A program made the translations under genes and the position numbers. From contig JAACZU010000001.1 of the NCBI GenBank assembly GCA_009996615.1, forward strand, positions 372,001 to 436,000: 64,000 nucleotides of DNA. The letters are read 5' to 3'. Of the stretch, positions 34,858 to 43,892 are shown piece by piece. This DNA comes from Rhodanobacteraceae bacterium. Lineage in GTDB: Bacteria > Pseudomonadota > Gammaproteobacteria > Xanthomonadales > Rhodanobacteraceae. Each line of letters starts with the position of its first letter. Position 1 is the first letter of the stretch. Below the pieces are notes generated by a model. It ran no database searches, was not told the origin of the DNA, and saw nothing but the letters and a program-made list of their open reading frames with translations.

Positions 34858-36636
34858 CTAACCCCTAACCCCGGCCTCCGCCTCGTCCCTGAACTGCATG
34901 CGGTGCAGCGCGGCGTAATGGCCGCCGCGCGCGAGCAGCGCCGCGTGCGTACCCTGCTCGACGATCGCGCCGCGGTCGAGCACGACGATGCGGTCGGCGT
35001 GCTCGATCGTCGACAAGCGGTGCGCGATCACCAGCACCGTGCGGTCGCGCATCAGGCGCTGCAGCGCGTCCTGGATCAACCGTTCGGATTCGCTGTCGAG
35101 CGCGCTGGTCGCCTCGTCGAGGATCAGGATCGGCGCGTTCTTGAGCAAGGCGCGCGCGATCGCGATGCGCTGGCGCTGGCCGCCGGACAGCAGCGCGCCG
35201 CCCTCGCCGACGCGGCTGTGGATGCCGTCGGGCAGCTGGCGGATGAACTCCATCGCGTTGGCCGCCTCGGCCGCGGCCACGATCTCGGCCTCGCTCGCAT
35301 CGGCCAGCGCGCCATAGGCGATGTTGCGCGCGATCGTGTCGTCGAACAGCGCCACGCTCTGGCCGACCCAGGCGATCTGCCGGCGCAGGCTGGCCAGCGT
35401 GTACTCGTCCAGCGCGTGGCTATCGATCATCACCTGGCCGGCGCTCGGCTCGAGGAAGCGCGGAATCAGGCTGACCAGGGTCGACTTGCCGCCGCCGGAG
35501 CGGCCGACCAGCGCGGTCACGCTGCCGCGCGGACAGGCGAGGTCGATGCCGCGCAGCGCCGCACGCACCGCGCCTGGATAGGTGACATACACGTCGCGCA
35601 GTTCGATGCCGTGCGCGAGCGTGGCGAGTTCGCGCCGGCCGTCGTCGCGCTCGCCCGGCGTGTCGAGCAGGCCGAAGATCTCCTCGGCCGCGGCCAGGCC
35701 GCGCTGCAGGTTCGCCTGCACCGTGGTCAGGCGCTTGAGCGAGGGCAGGATGCCGCCCATGGCGAGCACCAGCGAGGTGAACGCACCGGGCGAGAGCGCC
35801 GCCAGCATCGCCGGGCGCGTGGCGAAATAGATGATCAGGGCCAGCGAGATCGCCGCGATCAGCTGCACGAACGCGCTGGCGAAGCCGTTCGTCGCGGCGA
35901 CCTTGACGCCGAGCCGGCGCGTGCGCTCGGCGACCTCGTTGAAGCGCGCCGATTCGTAGCGCTGGCCACCGAAGACCTTGACCTCGCGGTTGGCGCCGAC
36001 GACTTCCTCGACCACGCCGGCGACCGTACCCATCGAGCCCTGGATGTGCCGGCTGATGCGCCGGTAGCGCCGCCCGACCGAGGTCACCAAGAGGCCGACC
36101 AGCGGCACCATGACCAGCAGCGCGAGCGTCAGGCGGACGCTGGCCAGCAGCATCACGATGACGTAGAAGACCACGCTCAGGCCGTCGACGACGGCGACCT
36201 TCAGCGCGTCGGTGGAGGCCTGCGCGACCTGCTCGGAGCTGTAGGTGATGCGCGAGATCTGGTGGCCGGAGGCCTCGCGGTCGAAGAACGAGGCCGGCAG
36301 GCGCAGGTAGTGGTCGAACACCTGCTGGCGCAGCTGCTGTACGACGCCGCGGCCGACGTAGGCGGTGCCGTAGTCGGTCACGTAGGTCGCGATGCTGCGC
36401 ACGAGGAAGATCACCAGGATCAGGATCGGCATCCAGAAGATGCTGGCCGGATCGCGCGCGACGAACAGGTCGTCGAGCATCGGCTTGATGATGCGCGCGA
36501 ACACGCCCATGCAGGCCGCGTCGGCGACCATCGCCAACACGGCCAGCAGCACGACCGCGCGGTAGCGGCGCGTGTAGCCGAGCAGCCTGGCATACAGGGC
36601 CAGCCCGGACTGCGCGGGCGGGACGGCCGCGCTCAC
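34858..36636 (-). CDS. msbA: Lipid A export ATP-binding/permease MsbA
   Basis: 592 residues from a GTG whose bases overlap the exbD stop (GTGA). Homodimeric ABC flippase moving lipid A-core across the inner membrane. Six membrane helices in the N-terminal half, then the nucleotide-binding domain with Walker A VGRSGGGKSTLVSL near 378-391, Q-loop, signature LLSGGQRQRIAIARA and Walker B ILILDEATSALD. Downstream lpxK completes the lipid A link. Confidence 0.96.
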   Translation of the reverse strand: MSAAVPPAQSGLALYARLLGYTRRYRAVVLLAVLAMVADAACMGVFARIIKPMLDDLFVARDPASIFWMPILILVIFLVRSIATYVTDYGTAYVGRGVVQQLRQQVFDHYLRLPASFFDREASGHQISRITYSSEQVAQASTDALKVAVVDGLSVVFYVIVMLLASVRLTLALLVMVPLVGLLVTSVGRRYRRISRHIQGSMGTVAGVVEEVVGANREVKVFGGQRYESARFNEVAERTRRLGVKVAATNGFASAFVQLIAAISLALIIYFATRPAMLAALSPGAFTSLVLAMGGILPSLKRLTTVQANLQRGLAAAEEIFGLLDTPGERDDGRRELATLAHGIELRDVYVTYPGAVRAALRGIDLACPRGSVTALVGRSGGGKSTLVSLIPRFLEPSAGQVMIDSHALDEYTLASLRRQIAWVGQSVALFDDTIARNIAYGALADASEAEIVAAAEAANAMEFIRQLPDGIHSRVGEGGALLSGGQRQRIAIARALLKNAPILILDEATSALDSESERLIQDALQRLMRDRTVLVIAHRLSTIEHADRIVVLDRGAIVEQGTHAALLARGGHYAALHRMQFRDEAEAGVRG

Positions 36637-37067
36637 TTCGCGCCCGTGGCCTGCGCCTGCGGCGTGGTCGCGATCGACAGGCGCGTGAAGCCGAGCGCGC
36701 CGAGCGCGTCCATCGCGGTGACCACGGCCTGGTGCGGCGTCAGCGCGTCGGCGCGCAGCGTGACCGGACGCTCGCGGTCGTCGCCGGCGAAGCGCGCGAT
36801 CGCCTCCTTCAGCGCGTCGAGGCCGGGATTGAGCACCTCGTTGTTGTCGATGTAGTAGCGGCCGTCGCGGTCGATCAGCACGACCAGAGCCTCATGCTGC
36901 TCGGTCTGCTCGCTGTTCTCGGCCTGCGGCAGCGTGACCTGCATGCGCGAGTGCTGCACGAAGGTCGTGGTCAGCACGAAGAACATAAGCAGGGTCAGCA
37001 GCACGTCGATCAGCGAGATCACGTTGATCTCGAAGTCGTCCTCGCGACGGGAAGTGGCGATGCGCAT
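36633..37067 (-). CDS. exbD: Biopolymer transport protein ExbD
   Basis: 144 residues. One N-terminal membrane helix (INVISLIDVLLTLLMFFVLT, with the conserved proton-pathway Asp) and a periplasmic domain. Pairs with ExbB, ending one base before its start. ExbBD here likely energises an envelope process through TonB; its place in front of msbA is typical of xanthomonads. Confidence 0.94.
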   Translation of the reverse strand: MRIATSRREDDFEINVISLIDVLLTLLMFFVLTTTFVQHSRMQVTLPQAENSEQTEQHEALVVLIDRDGRYYIDNNEVLNPGLDALKEAIARFAGDDRERPVTLRADALTPHQAVVTAMDALGALGFTRLSIATTPQAQATGAK

Positions 37068-37715
37068 TCAGACCGCCGCGACGCGAGCCGCGGGGGCCGC
37101 CGGCGCGGTTTCGGCCAGCGCGGTCAGCTCGTCGGTGAGCAGGAACACCTGCCGCTCCATCTCGACCACCAGGCCGGACACGCGGCTGCGGAAATAGCGG
37201 TGCAGGACATAGGCCGGGATCGCCACGCACAGGCCGGCGGCCGTGCAGACCAGCGCCTCGCCGATGCCGCCGGCCATCTTCATCGGATCGCCGACGCCGC
37301 TGACCATCACGGCGAAGAACATGCGCGTCAGGCCGAACACGGTGCCGAGCAGGCCGAGCAGCGGGGAAATCAGCGCGATCGTGCCGAGCGTGTTGAGGAA
37401 GCGTTCGAGCCGGTGCACGACGTGGCGGCCGGTGTCCTCGACGCGCTCGCGGATGACCTCGCGCGGGCGGTTGCGCACGGTCAGCGCGGCGGCGAGCAGC
37501 TCGCCGAGCGGCGAGTTGGCCTGCAGCGCCTTCAGGTGGTTCGGGTCGAGCTGGCGCGTGCGCGCCCATTCACGCACCTCGTCGCCAAGGCCGGGCGGCA
37601 CGACGGCCTTGCGCCGCAGCGTCCAGAAACGTTCGAGGATGATCGCCACGGCGACCGCCGAGCACAGCAGGATCGGCAGCATGCCCCAGCCGCCGGCCAT
37701 CAGGATTTCCAGCAC
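37068..37715 (-). CDS. exbB: Biopolymer transport protein ExbB (MotA/TolQ family)
   Basis: 215 residues from a GTG at 37715 (family N-terminus LEILMAGGWGMLPILLCS); an ATG at 37748 would add 11 residues with no homologous look. Three membrane helices including the conserved LISPLLGLLGTVFGLTRMF and GGIGEALVCTAAGLCVAIPAY segments. Proton channel partner of ExbD. 75 bp after comEC. Confidence 0.94.
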   Translation of the reverse strand: MLEILMAGGWGMLPILLCSAVAVAIILERFWTLRRKAVVPPGLGDEVREWARTRQLDPNHLKALQANSPLGELLAAALTVRNRPREVIRERVEDTGRHVVHRLERFLNTLGTIALISPLLGLLGTVFGLTRMFFAVMVSGVGDPMKMAGGIGEALVCTAAGLCVAIPAYVLHRYFRSRVSGLVVEMERQVFLLTDELTALAETAPAAPAARVAAV

Positions 37716-37790
37716 GAGCCCACCTTCCAGATTGCGACAGGCGCGCATGATAGCAGCGCCGTCGCACGCAACTGTGCGATCAGTTGCAGC

Positions 37791-40130
37791 TTACTCGCGC
37801 CAGTAGCGATGCTGGCGTTCGCGCTCGCGCGCGGCCAGGTACGGCGCCGCGTCGGACGGGAACACGACCTGCAGCGCGCCGCCGTCGGCGGTGTTGACGA
37901 GCGGTGCGCCGGCGTCGACGTAGCGCCGCACCACCAGCGGATGCGGATGACCGAAACGGCTGCGCCAGCCGGCCGAAACGAGCGCCAGCGTCGGCCGCAA
38001 CGCGGCGAGGAACGCCTCGCTCGACGAGGTGCGGCTGCCGTGGTGCGGCGCCACCAGCACCAGCGGCGCACCGGCGCCGACCGCCGCGGCGACCGCCGGC
38101 TCGACGCGCCGGCTGATGTCGCCGGTCAGCAGCAGCCGCCCGCCGCGGCCTTCGACCAGCAGCACGCAGGAGCGGTCGTTGTCGCTGCCGGCATAGGTCG
38201 CCGCGATCTGCTCCGGGCCCGGATTGACGACGCGGAAGCGCACCGCGTCCCACTCCCAGCCCTGCCCGGCCTCGCACTGCGCGACCGCGAGCGGCATGCC
38301 GGCCGGTTCGCCGCCGAAGCGCGCGGCGGCCGGATAGTCGCGCGCGACCGCCGGCGCGCCGCCCATGTGGTCGTTGTGCGCATGGCTGATCATCAGCAGG
38401 TCGAGTTCGCCGGCGCCGAGCGCGCGCAGCGTCGGCAGCACGGCCGCCTCGCCGAGGTCGAACTCCGACGGATAGCGCGCGCCGGCGTCGAACAGCAGCG
38501 CGTGCTGCGCGGTGCGCACGAACACCGCCAGGCCTTGGCCGACGTCGATCACGAACGCCTCGAACGCGCCGTCGGGCGGCGGCGGCCGCTGCGGCACGAG
38601 CAATGGCAGGAACAGCAGCACGCCGAGCGCACGCGCCGGCACGCCGCGCGGCAAGAACAGCCAGACCGCGCCGGCCGTCGCGAGCAGCAGCGCCCACGGC
38701 GCGACCTCGGGCAGGTACCAGTGCGCTCCCGGCCAGGTCGCCATCCGCTCCAGCAACCACCATTGCGCATGCGTGATCCAGCCGGCCACGACCAGCACCG
38801 GCGTCGCCAGCACCGGCGCCAGCAGCAGCGCGAGCAGGCCGAGCAGGCACAGCGGCACGATCACGAAGCTGACCAGCGGCACCGCGATCAGGTTCGACAG
38901 CGCGCCGACCAGCGAGGACTCGCCGAAGAACCACACCGTCAGCGGCAGCAGCGACACCGTCATCACGAGCTGGCCGACGCTGAGCTCGCGCAGGAAACCG
39001 AGCAGGCTGCCGTCGCCGCGCGCCAGGCACAGCATCAGGAACGCAACGCCGACGAACGACAGCCAGAAGCCGGCCGCCAGCGTCGCCAGCGGGTCGACCA
39101 CGAGGATCGCCAGCAGCGCCAGCGCGAGCGCGTGCGGACCGGTGCTGGCGCGGCGGCCGAAACGGGTCAGCGTGACCACCGCGATCATCAGCAGCGTGCG
39201 CACGGTCGGCAGGCTGCCGCCGGCGAGCACGCCGTACAGCGTCGCAGCGAGCAGCGCCGCCGGTGCCTGCGCGACCGGGAACGCGAGGTACAGGCCCAAG
39301 CGCGGCCACAGCCACCACAGCAGCCGCACCAGCAGCGCGCCGGCCATCGCGGCGACGCCGACGTGGAAACCGGAGATCGCGATCAGGTGCGGGATGCCGT
39401 TCGCGCGCGCGATCTCCCAGTCGTGCTGGCTGAGCCCGCGCGTGTCGCCGACCGCGAACGTCTGCAGCAGCGCCGCATCGTGCGGATCGGCCACACGCGC
39501 GGCGATGCCGCGTGCGAGATCATCGCGCAGGCGGTCGATGCAGAACGCCGGCGTGCCGAGATGGCGCGCCGCCTCGGCGTCGCGCACGTAGCCGACCGCG
39601 ACGATGCCGCGTTCGAGCGCCTGGCGCTCGGCATCGAAACCGCCGGGATTGACCAGGCCGCGCGGCCGCTTCAGGCGAACGCGCAGTTGCCAGCGCGCGC
39701 ACGCTTCCAGTTCCGCCGGCGCGTCGTCGTACCAGGACAGGCGCACGCGGCCGCGCAGCGGCAACGCTTCCCCGTCCAGCTCGGCCTGCTCGACGCGCAG
39801 CACCAGCCGCGTCGCGTCGGCGCGACGCAACGGCAGCTGGTCGACCACGCCAGTGACGGTGAAATCGCGCCCCTCCAGCTCGCGCGGCAGGCGCGCGTCG
39901 AGCGCGACATCGGCGCGGAAGGCACACCAGACGAAGCCGAGCACGGCGACCGCCGGCAGGCGCAAGCGCGGCTGCAGCAAGGCCGCGCCGGCAAGCAGCG
40001 CCAGCACCGCATCGAGCCAGCGCGGCGGCAACGCCGGCAGCGCATGCACGGCCAGCACGCCCAGCAGCAGCGCGACCGCGCCGGCGACGCCGACGATCTC
40101 GCGAGTGCGCTGCTGCGGCTCCTTGCCCAC
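37791..40130 (-). CDS. comEC: DNA internalisation protein ComEC/Rec2
   Basis: 779 residues. Inner-membrane channel for uptake of transforming single-stranded DNA. Domains: N-terminal membrane part with a DUF4131 segment, the Competence domain (LIAISGFHVGVAAMAGAL near 255) with many helices, and a C-terminal metallo-beta-lactamase-like domain (MISHAHNDHMGGAPAV near 580, LLLTGDISRRVE). Complete, suggesting natural competence. The transposon lies 94 bp upstream of its start. Confidence 0.94.
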   Translation of the reverse strand: MGKEPQQRTREIVGVAGAVALLLGVLAVHALPALPPRWLDAVLALLAGAALLQPRLRLPAVAVLGFVWCAFRADVALDARLPRELEGRDFTVTGVVDQLPLRRADATRLVLRVEQAELDGEALPLRGRVRLSWYDDAPAELEACARWQLRVRLKRPRGLVNPGGFDAERQALERGIVAVGYVRDAEAARHLGTPAFCIDRLRDDLARGIAARVADPHDAALLQTFAVGDTRGLSQHDWEIARANGIPHLIAISGFHVGVAAMAGALLVRLLWWLWPRLGLYLAFPVAQAPAALLAATLYGVLAGGSLPTVRTLLMIAVVTLTRFGRRASTGPHALALALLAILVVDPLATLAAGFWLSFVGVAFLMLCLARGDGSLLGFLRELSVGQLVMTVSLLPLTVWFFGESSLVGALSNLIAVPLVSFVIVPLCLLGLLALLLAPVLATPVLVVAGWITHAQWWLLERMATWPGAHWYLPEVAPWALLLATAGAVWLFLPRGVPARALGVLLFLPLLVPQRPPPPDGAFEAFVIDVGQGLAVFVRTAQHALLFDAGARYPSEFDLGEAAVLPTLRALGAGELDLLMISHAHNDHMGGAPAVARDYPAAARFGGEPAGMPLAVAQCEAGQGWEWDAVRFRVVNPGPEQIAATYAGSDNDRSCVLLVEGRGGRLLLTGDISRRVEPAVAAAVGAGAPLVLVAPHHGSRTSSSEAFLAALRPTLALVSAGWRSRFGHPHPLVVRRYVDAGAPLVNTADGGALQVVFPSDAAPYLAARERERQHRYWRE

Positions 40131-40169
40131 GCCTGCGACCTCCTTGCCTCCATGTGCTGCCTGCTTAAG

Positions 40170-40208
40170 CCCTCCCCTTCAAGGGGAGGGTTGGGTGGGG
40201 ATGGTGTT
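40170..40208. repeat. Family-1 repeat left of the transposon
   Basis: CCCTCCCCTTCAAGGGGAGG then GTTGGGTGGGGATGGTGTT, 16 bp left of the transposon edge. A facing partner starts right of the element at 48781, so the transposon split an inverted repeat pair. Confidence 0.88.
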
Positions 40209-40219
40209 GCTGATGCGCC

Positions 40220-40224
40220 CTAGC
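40220..40224. repeat. Target-site duplication, left copy
   Basis: CTAGC directly before the TGT terminus; identical to 48776-48780 after the other terminus. Confidence 0.9.
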
Positions 40225-40273
40225 TGTAGGCGGACAAAAGTAATGACACCGCGCGGACAAAAGTAATGACACC
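40225..40273 (+). repeat. Left end: terminal repeat and two transposase-site copies
   Basis: Two exact copies of GCGGACAAAAGTAATGACAC (plus C), at 40230-40250 and 40253-40273, with a 23-bp period, right behind TGTA. They are the likely MuA-type binding sites of the left end. Confidence 0.88.
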
Positions 40274-40427
40274 ACTTTGGCGCAAGTCATTGATTCTTCG
40301 TTGCCGACGCGGTGCTTCCTTCGCACTTCGAATAGCGGGTCATACATCGCGATTGAAGGCGCAGTTTAGAGCCTTCAAACCGGCTTCAAGGGGCGAATGT
40401 GGGGCGTTCGAAGCTGGTGGAATAAGT

Positions 40428-40507
40428 GGGCCGGGGCGGGATTCGAACCCGCGGTACGCGGCCACCGTGGTGGCTTCCCCTCTGCCTGATCGGGGTCCTA
40501 CCGGCCC
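40428..40507 (-). other. tRNA-like sequence near the left end of the transposon
   Basis: Minus strand: a 7-bp closing stem GGGCCGG/CCGGCCC, a perfect T arm GCGGG-TTCGAAT-CCCGC and a CCCC/GGGG D-like arm. The centre folds as GCCAC-CACG-GTGGC, a 4-base loop with no usable anticodon, and one extra C sits between T arm and acceptor. So this is not a normal tRNA: either a decayed tRNA captured by the element or a tRNA-mimicking structure. The remainder of 40274-40547 shows nothing else. Confidence 0.4.
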
Positions 40508-40547
40508 GACGGAAAGACTACTGCCGACACGCCTACCGCGCCAGCGC

Positions 40548-41303
40548 TCATGCCCCACCCAGCTCGCGCCACGCGGCGCGCAGGTCGGCGTCGGTCAGGG
40601 CGCGCCCGGCGGCATGCAGGGACGCCAGCCGCAGCACCTTGGCGACGCCGCGCAGGCCGCCGGCCTTGGCGCCGATCTCGGCCAGCGTCTTCCGCGCGTC
40701 GGCGGTGCCGATGCCCCGGGCGGCGGCCACGGCGGCGGTGTCGTCGGCCGTGGTCGCGGTCAGGTGTAGGCGCCGGCCCACGCGCGAGCGCAGGCGGTCC
40801 AGGGTGGCCGCCGTGTCTCCGCCGACGAGGCGGGCGTACACGTCGCGGCTGCCGAGCAGGGCAACGCCGATGCCGGCCGCGTCGTGGATGCTGCGGAGCT
40901 GGTCGAGCGCGGCGGGTGCCAGGTGCTGCGCCTCATCCACGATCAACAGGCCGCCGGTGCCGGCGACGCGCTTGACGATCGAGCGGTGCAGCGGCGCGGC
41001 GCCGTTGCTCGGCGGGATGCCGAGCGCGGCGCATACCTCTTCCAGCGCCGGCACCACGCCGGCCGTGGCGGGCGTCATGATCGCGTGCCAGGCGTTCGCC
41101 ATGTCGGCCGCGTAGTGGCGCGCGGTGCAGGTCTTGCCGACGCCGCCCGCGCCGTAGATCACGGCCACGTCGGAGGTGGCCTGCGCGAACGCCAGCGCGG
41201 CGACGATGCGTGCGGCGGTCGGGGTTTCGATCCAGTCCGCCGGCGGCGCAACAGCGGCCGGCGCGGCGGACGGTACGGCAACGATGCGTGCAGGTGCGGG
41301 CAT
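40548..41303 (-). CDS. MuB-type transposition AAA ATPase
   Basis: 251 residues from the ATG at 41303, which has GGAGG six bases upstream. AAA+ ATPase with Walker A GAGGVGKT (51-58), Walker B GLLIVDEAQH (Asp123, Glu124) and a sensor-like LLGSRDVY, plus a short C-terminal helical domain. MuB/TniB/TnsC-class proteins bind target DNA and deliver it to the transposase. 39 bp downstream of the MuA gene. The N-terminal 25 residues are Ala/Pro-rich and less conserved. Confidence 0.88.
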   Translation of the reverse strand: MPAPARIVAVPSAAPAAVAPPADWIETPTAARIVAALAFAQATSDVAVIYGAGGVGKTCTARHYAADMANAWHAIMTPATAGVVPALEEVCAALGIPPSNGAAPLHRSIVKRVAGTGGLLIVDEAQHLAPAALDQLRSIHDAAGIGVALLGSRDVYARLVGGDTAATLDRLRSRVGRRLHLTATTADDTAAVAAARGIGTADARKTLAEIGAKAGGLRGVAKVLRLASLHAAGRALTDADLRAAWRELGGA

Positions 41304-41342
41304 GGTTCCCTCCTTCAAGGAACCCGGCGCGGCCGGTGCGGG

Positions 41343-43289
41343 TTACAGCGCGTTGCGCTTCTTCGCCATGTCGATCCAGAACACCGCTCTTTCCGCCGTG
41401 CCCTCGTCTTCCTGCGCGTCGGCCTCGACCGGCGCCGGTTTGCGGGGTGGCTGGTACAGCGCGACAGCGGCAGCGGCGGGCAGCTCAGGCTCGGGGATCA
41501 GCGGCAGCTCCGAAGGAACGTGCGCGCTGCGGGCTTCCTCCACCTTTGCAAGGGCGCGGCTCCGCTTCTTCCACTCGGCTTGCAGCTTGCGCGCTCTCTG
41601 CATGCCTTCCGTCGTGTTCCAGCCCAAGGCGGCCGTGCACTCGGCTGAGCCGATATAGGCGCCGTCGAGCGAGAACACATGCACGCCGGCATGGAGCGCG
41701 GCCGGGTCGAACCGCAGTTCAACGCGCTGGCCCAAGGCGAAGTCGCAGACCTTCTCATCCCAGTAGCGGTTGCCGGCCAACGTCATGTTTCCGTCGCGCC
41801 GGTTCACCATGACCACTTCCGAGGCGAGCAGCAGCATCGCGAGTTGTTCACGGCTGGCTTTGGTCACGACCGTGCGCGCGTAGCTCTCCGCGAAGGTTTC
41901 GTCAAAGCTGCGCCCGTCCGCGACCTCTGAACGCCGGCCCGTGCGGGCGTTGTACTCGGCGACGCCATCGGCGACGACGCGCAAGAACTCATCCAAGGGA
42001 ACGGCGTGGCTGCCGTAGTTCTCCGGCTTCGTGGTCGGGCTGTTGCCCGTGTAGGCGCCTGCAAACTCCGAGCGCTTGGCAACGTCGGTCGCGAAGTCGC
42101 GCCACGCGCGTTCGATGGGCTTCGCCTTGCCGTTGTAGGGCGTGACCCAACGCACGTCCACGCCAAGCCGTGTCAGCACGCCCTGGGGGTCTTCGGGCTT
42201 CACCTTGTAGCGGTAGCGCGTCGGGATGCCGCCGGTGTTGGTCTTGCTCGCGAACGCGCGGCCGTTGTCCAGGTGCGCGCGCTGGGGGATACCGTACTTC
42301 TCCACCATGTCGCAGAACGCCAAGCGCACCAGGTCGGCCGTTTCGCTGCGCCCGATGCGGTAGCTAAGCAACTTGCCCGAATAGACGTCTTGCCAGCCCA
42401 CCATGACGGGGCGGCCGATCGTGCCATCGGGGAACCGCACGGCCACGTCGAAGGTGTGGCCGTCCGCGTTGACGATCGCCAGCGCGGCAAGGTCGCTGCG
42501 GTCGCGCGTGATCTTCGGCCCGAGCTGCGCCAAGGCTTCATCTCCCTCGCGCATGTAGACCCGCACGGATGCGGGAAGCTCGCGCGCGACAAGGCGGGTG
42601 AAGGTCTTGATGCACGGCAGCGGCAGCCAGTCCGGGTGCGCCTTGGCGAGCCGCGCGACCCGGCGATAGCAGGCGGCCGCGTCTGGTTCTTCCAGCCGCA
42701 GCCAGTCCTTTTTGAACGCTGCCCAGGCAAGCGGATGAATCTCGGCAGGTGGCCGGCCTTCCTTCGCTTCGGGCAACAGGAACGCCAGCCAGTGCGGACG
42801 CGGGATACGTTCGACCAACTTCGCGACCCGAATAAGGGTGCGCACCTCGCGGCCCTTGATACCCGCCTCGCGCGCCTGCGCTGCTACGCGCTTGCGCGCC
42901 TCGGTCAGGCTCACGCCTTCCTCGCGCCGGACGCGCTCGACCTCCAACAGCGCATCGTGCCGCGCCTCGGCCTCCTTCTTGCGCCAGCCCTTCGCATGCC
43001 TCCACGCCTCTTCCCACTGCGCCTTGATCCGCGCTTGCAGTTTCGTATCGGCGGCCGCCTTCGCGGCGGCCTCGCGTTCGTGCTCGCGCCGCTGCGCGAC
43101 AACAATCTCAAGCTGAACGGCCTCGGGCAGGCGGTCCATCGGATACAGCCGCTGCCGGCCGCCTTGCACGGTGGTTTCGGTGTAGGGCCATGCCTCGCGC
43201 GCGGCGCGCATTTCCGCCGCTCGCTTCTTCACGCCAACGACGGTGGCGATCTCGTGAATGGTGAACTCGAACCGCCCGGCCAGTTTCAT
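41343..43289 (-). CDS. MuA-type DDE transposase
   Basis: 648 residues from the ATG at 43289. N-terminal Mu-type winged helix (FTIHEIATVVGVKKRAAE ... LYPMDRLPEAVQLEI, residues 8-62), a charged helical linker, a second DNA-binding region (about 112-175), then the catalytic core: Asp276 (NADGHTFD), Asp341 (HLDNGRAF) and Glu393 (KPIERAWRDF), spacing almost as in phage Mu. A C-terminal beta-barrel and tail follow. The element's ends and 5-bp duplication agree with this enzyme class. Starts inside the stop of the preceding gene (ATGA). Confidence 0.94.
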   Translation of the reverse strand: MKLAGRFEFTIHEIATVVGVKKRAAEMRAAREAWPYTETTVQGGRQRLYPMDRLPEAVQLEIVVAQRREHEREAAAKAAADTKLQARIKAQWEEAWRHAKGWRKKEAEARHDALLEVERVRREEGVSLTEARKRVAAQAREAGIKGREVRTLIRVAKLVERIPRPHWLAFLLPEAKEGRPPAEIHPLAWAAFKKDWLRLEEPDAAACYRRVARLAKAHPDWLPLPCIKTFTRLVARELPASVRVYMREGDEALAQLGPKITRDRSDLAALAIVNADGHTFDVAVRFPDGTIGRPVMVGWQDVYSGKLLSYRIGRSETADLVRLAFCDMVEKYGIPQRAHLDNGRAFASKTNTGGIPTRYRYKVKPEDPQGVLTRLGVDVRWVTPYNGKAKPIERAWRDFATDVAKRSEFAGAYTGNSPTTKPENYGSHAVPLDEFLRVVADGVAEYNARTGRRSEVADGRSFDETFAESYARTVVTKASREQLAMLLLASEVVMVNRRDGNMTLAGNRYWDEKVCDFALGQRVELRFDPAALHAGVHVFSLDGAYIGSAECTAALGWNTTEGMQRARKLQAEWKKRSRALAKVEEARSAHVPSELPLIPEPELPAAAAVALYQPPRKPAPVEADAQEDEGTAERAVFWIDMAKKRNAL

Positions 43290-43570
43290 CGGGCGGCCCT
43301 CGCACGTGTCATCGGGACCAGGTGCGCAAGCCACTGCGAGCATGGCAGGCCGCGCACGGCGCGACCCCAGCGCTTCAACGCGCTTTCGCTGCCCGCGCCG
43401 TCGGCGCGCAGGCGCGCGCCGACCTGCGCGCGCGCCTGCTCCAGGCTCAAGCCATTCTCTTGCAGCTCGACCACTTCGAGCAGCGCGGCACGCCGCACCT
43501 CGGCGACGTGCTGTTGCCACTCGGGGGCGGCGCGGTAGGCCGCCCATCGCATGGCCTGCCTCGCCGTCAT
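43286..43570 (-). CDS. Stand-alone copy of a MuA DNA-binding subdomain
   Basis: 94 residues from the ATG at 43570. Its residues 25-90 align with MuA-homologue residues 112-175 encoded next door: AALLEVVELQENGLSLEQAR versus DALLEVERVRREEGVSLTEA, and VRGLPCSQWLAHLVP versus VERIPRPHWLAFLLP. No catalytic residues. A lone DNA-binding part of a transposase could occupy end or enhancer sites and limit transposition. That role is inference. 4-bp overlaps with both neighbours. Confidence 0.75.
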   Translation of the reverse strand: MTARQAMRWAAYRAAPEWQQHVAEVRRAALLEVVELQENGLSLEQARAQVGARLRADGAGSESALKRWGRAVRGLPCSQWLAHLVPMTRARAAR

Positions 43571-43671
43571 CGGGCCGCCTCCAGCATCGCCCACCAGGCG
43601 ACGGACGCGAGCAGCGCGCCGACCAGCATGCACCACGCGTTTTCGGCGTCTACGTTGCGGCGGCGGTTCAT
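43567..43671 (-). CDS. 34-residue single-helix membrane peptide
   Basis: Starts MNRRRNVDAEN and continues with one hydrophobic helix (MLVGALLASVAWWAML), ending EAAR. Positive N-terminus suggests inside orientation. Exact ATGA overlaps with the genes on both sides argue that it is translated. Function unknown. Confidence 0.55.
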   Translation of the reverse strand: MNRRRNVDAENAWCMLVGALLASVAWWAMLEAAR

Positions 43672-43892
43672 CGCTCGCCCTCCCGTTCGGCATGCACCGC
43701 TGCGCGCAATGCCTCGTGTGCGGCTTCTTGCTCGCGCAGCAGACGACCGAGCAGGATCGCGATGTGGTCGCGCTCCTTGAATTGCAGGTGCCCGTCTGGC
43801 GATACCAGGTCATACACCGCCAACAGGCACGAATGCAGTTCTTCGAGTTCTTCCAGCGCGGCGCGTTGGGCGCGGGTGGCGTGCGTGCTCAT
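43668..43892 (-). CDS. Small helical protein of the transposition module
   Basis: 74 residues from the ATG at 43892. Mostly charged helix: RAALEELEELHSCLLAVYDL, SPDGHLQFKERDHIAILLGR, LLREQEAAHEALRAAV. No family recognised. Overlaps both neighbours by 4 bp, so it belongs to the same translational unit as the transposase. Confidence 0.6.
   Translation of the reverse strand: MSTHATRAQRAALEELEELHSCLLAVYDLVSPDGHLQFKERDHIAILLGRLLREQEAAHEALRAAVHAEREGER

Noticed and set aside
36732-40223. Very long open frame on the plus strand opposite exbD-exbB-comEC
   Set aside because: His/Gln/Arg-rich composition typical of antisense shadows in GC-rich DNA; the minus strand encodes recognised proteins throughout.
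40428-40507. A functional tRNA gene
   Set aside because: No 7-base anticodon loop and an extra base between T arm and acceptor.
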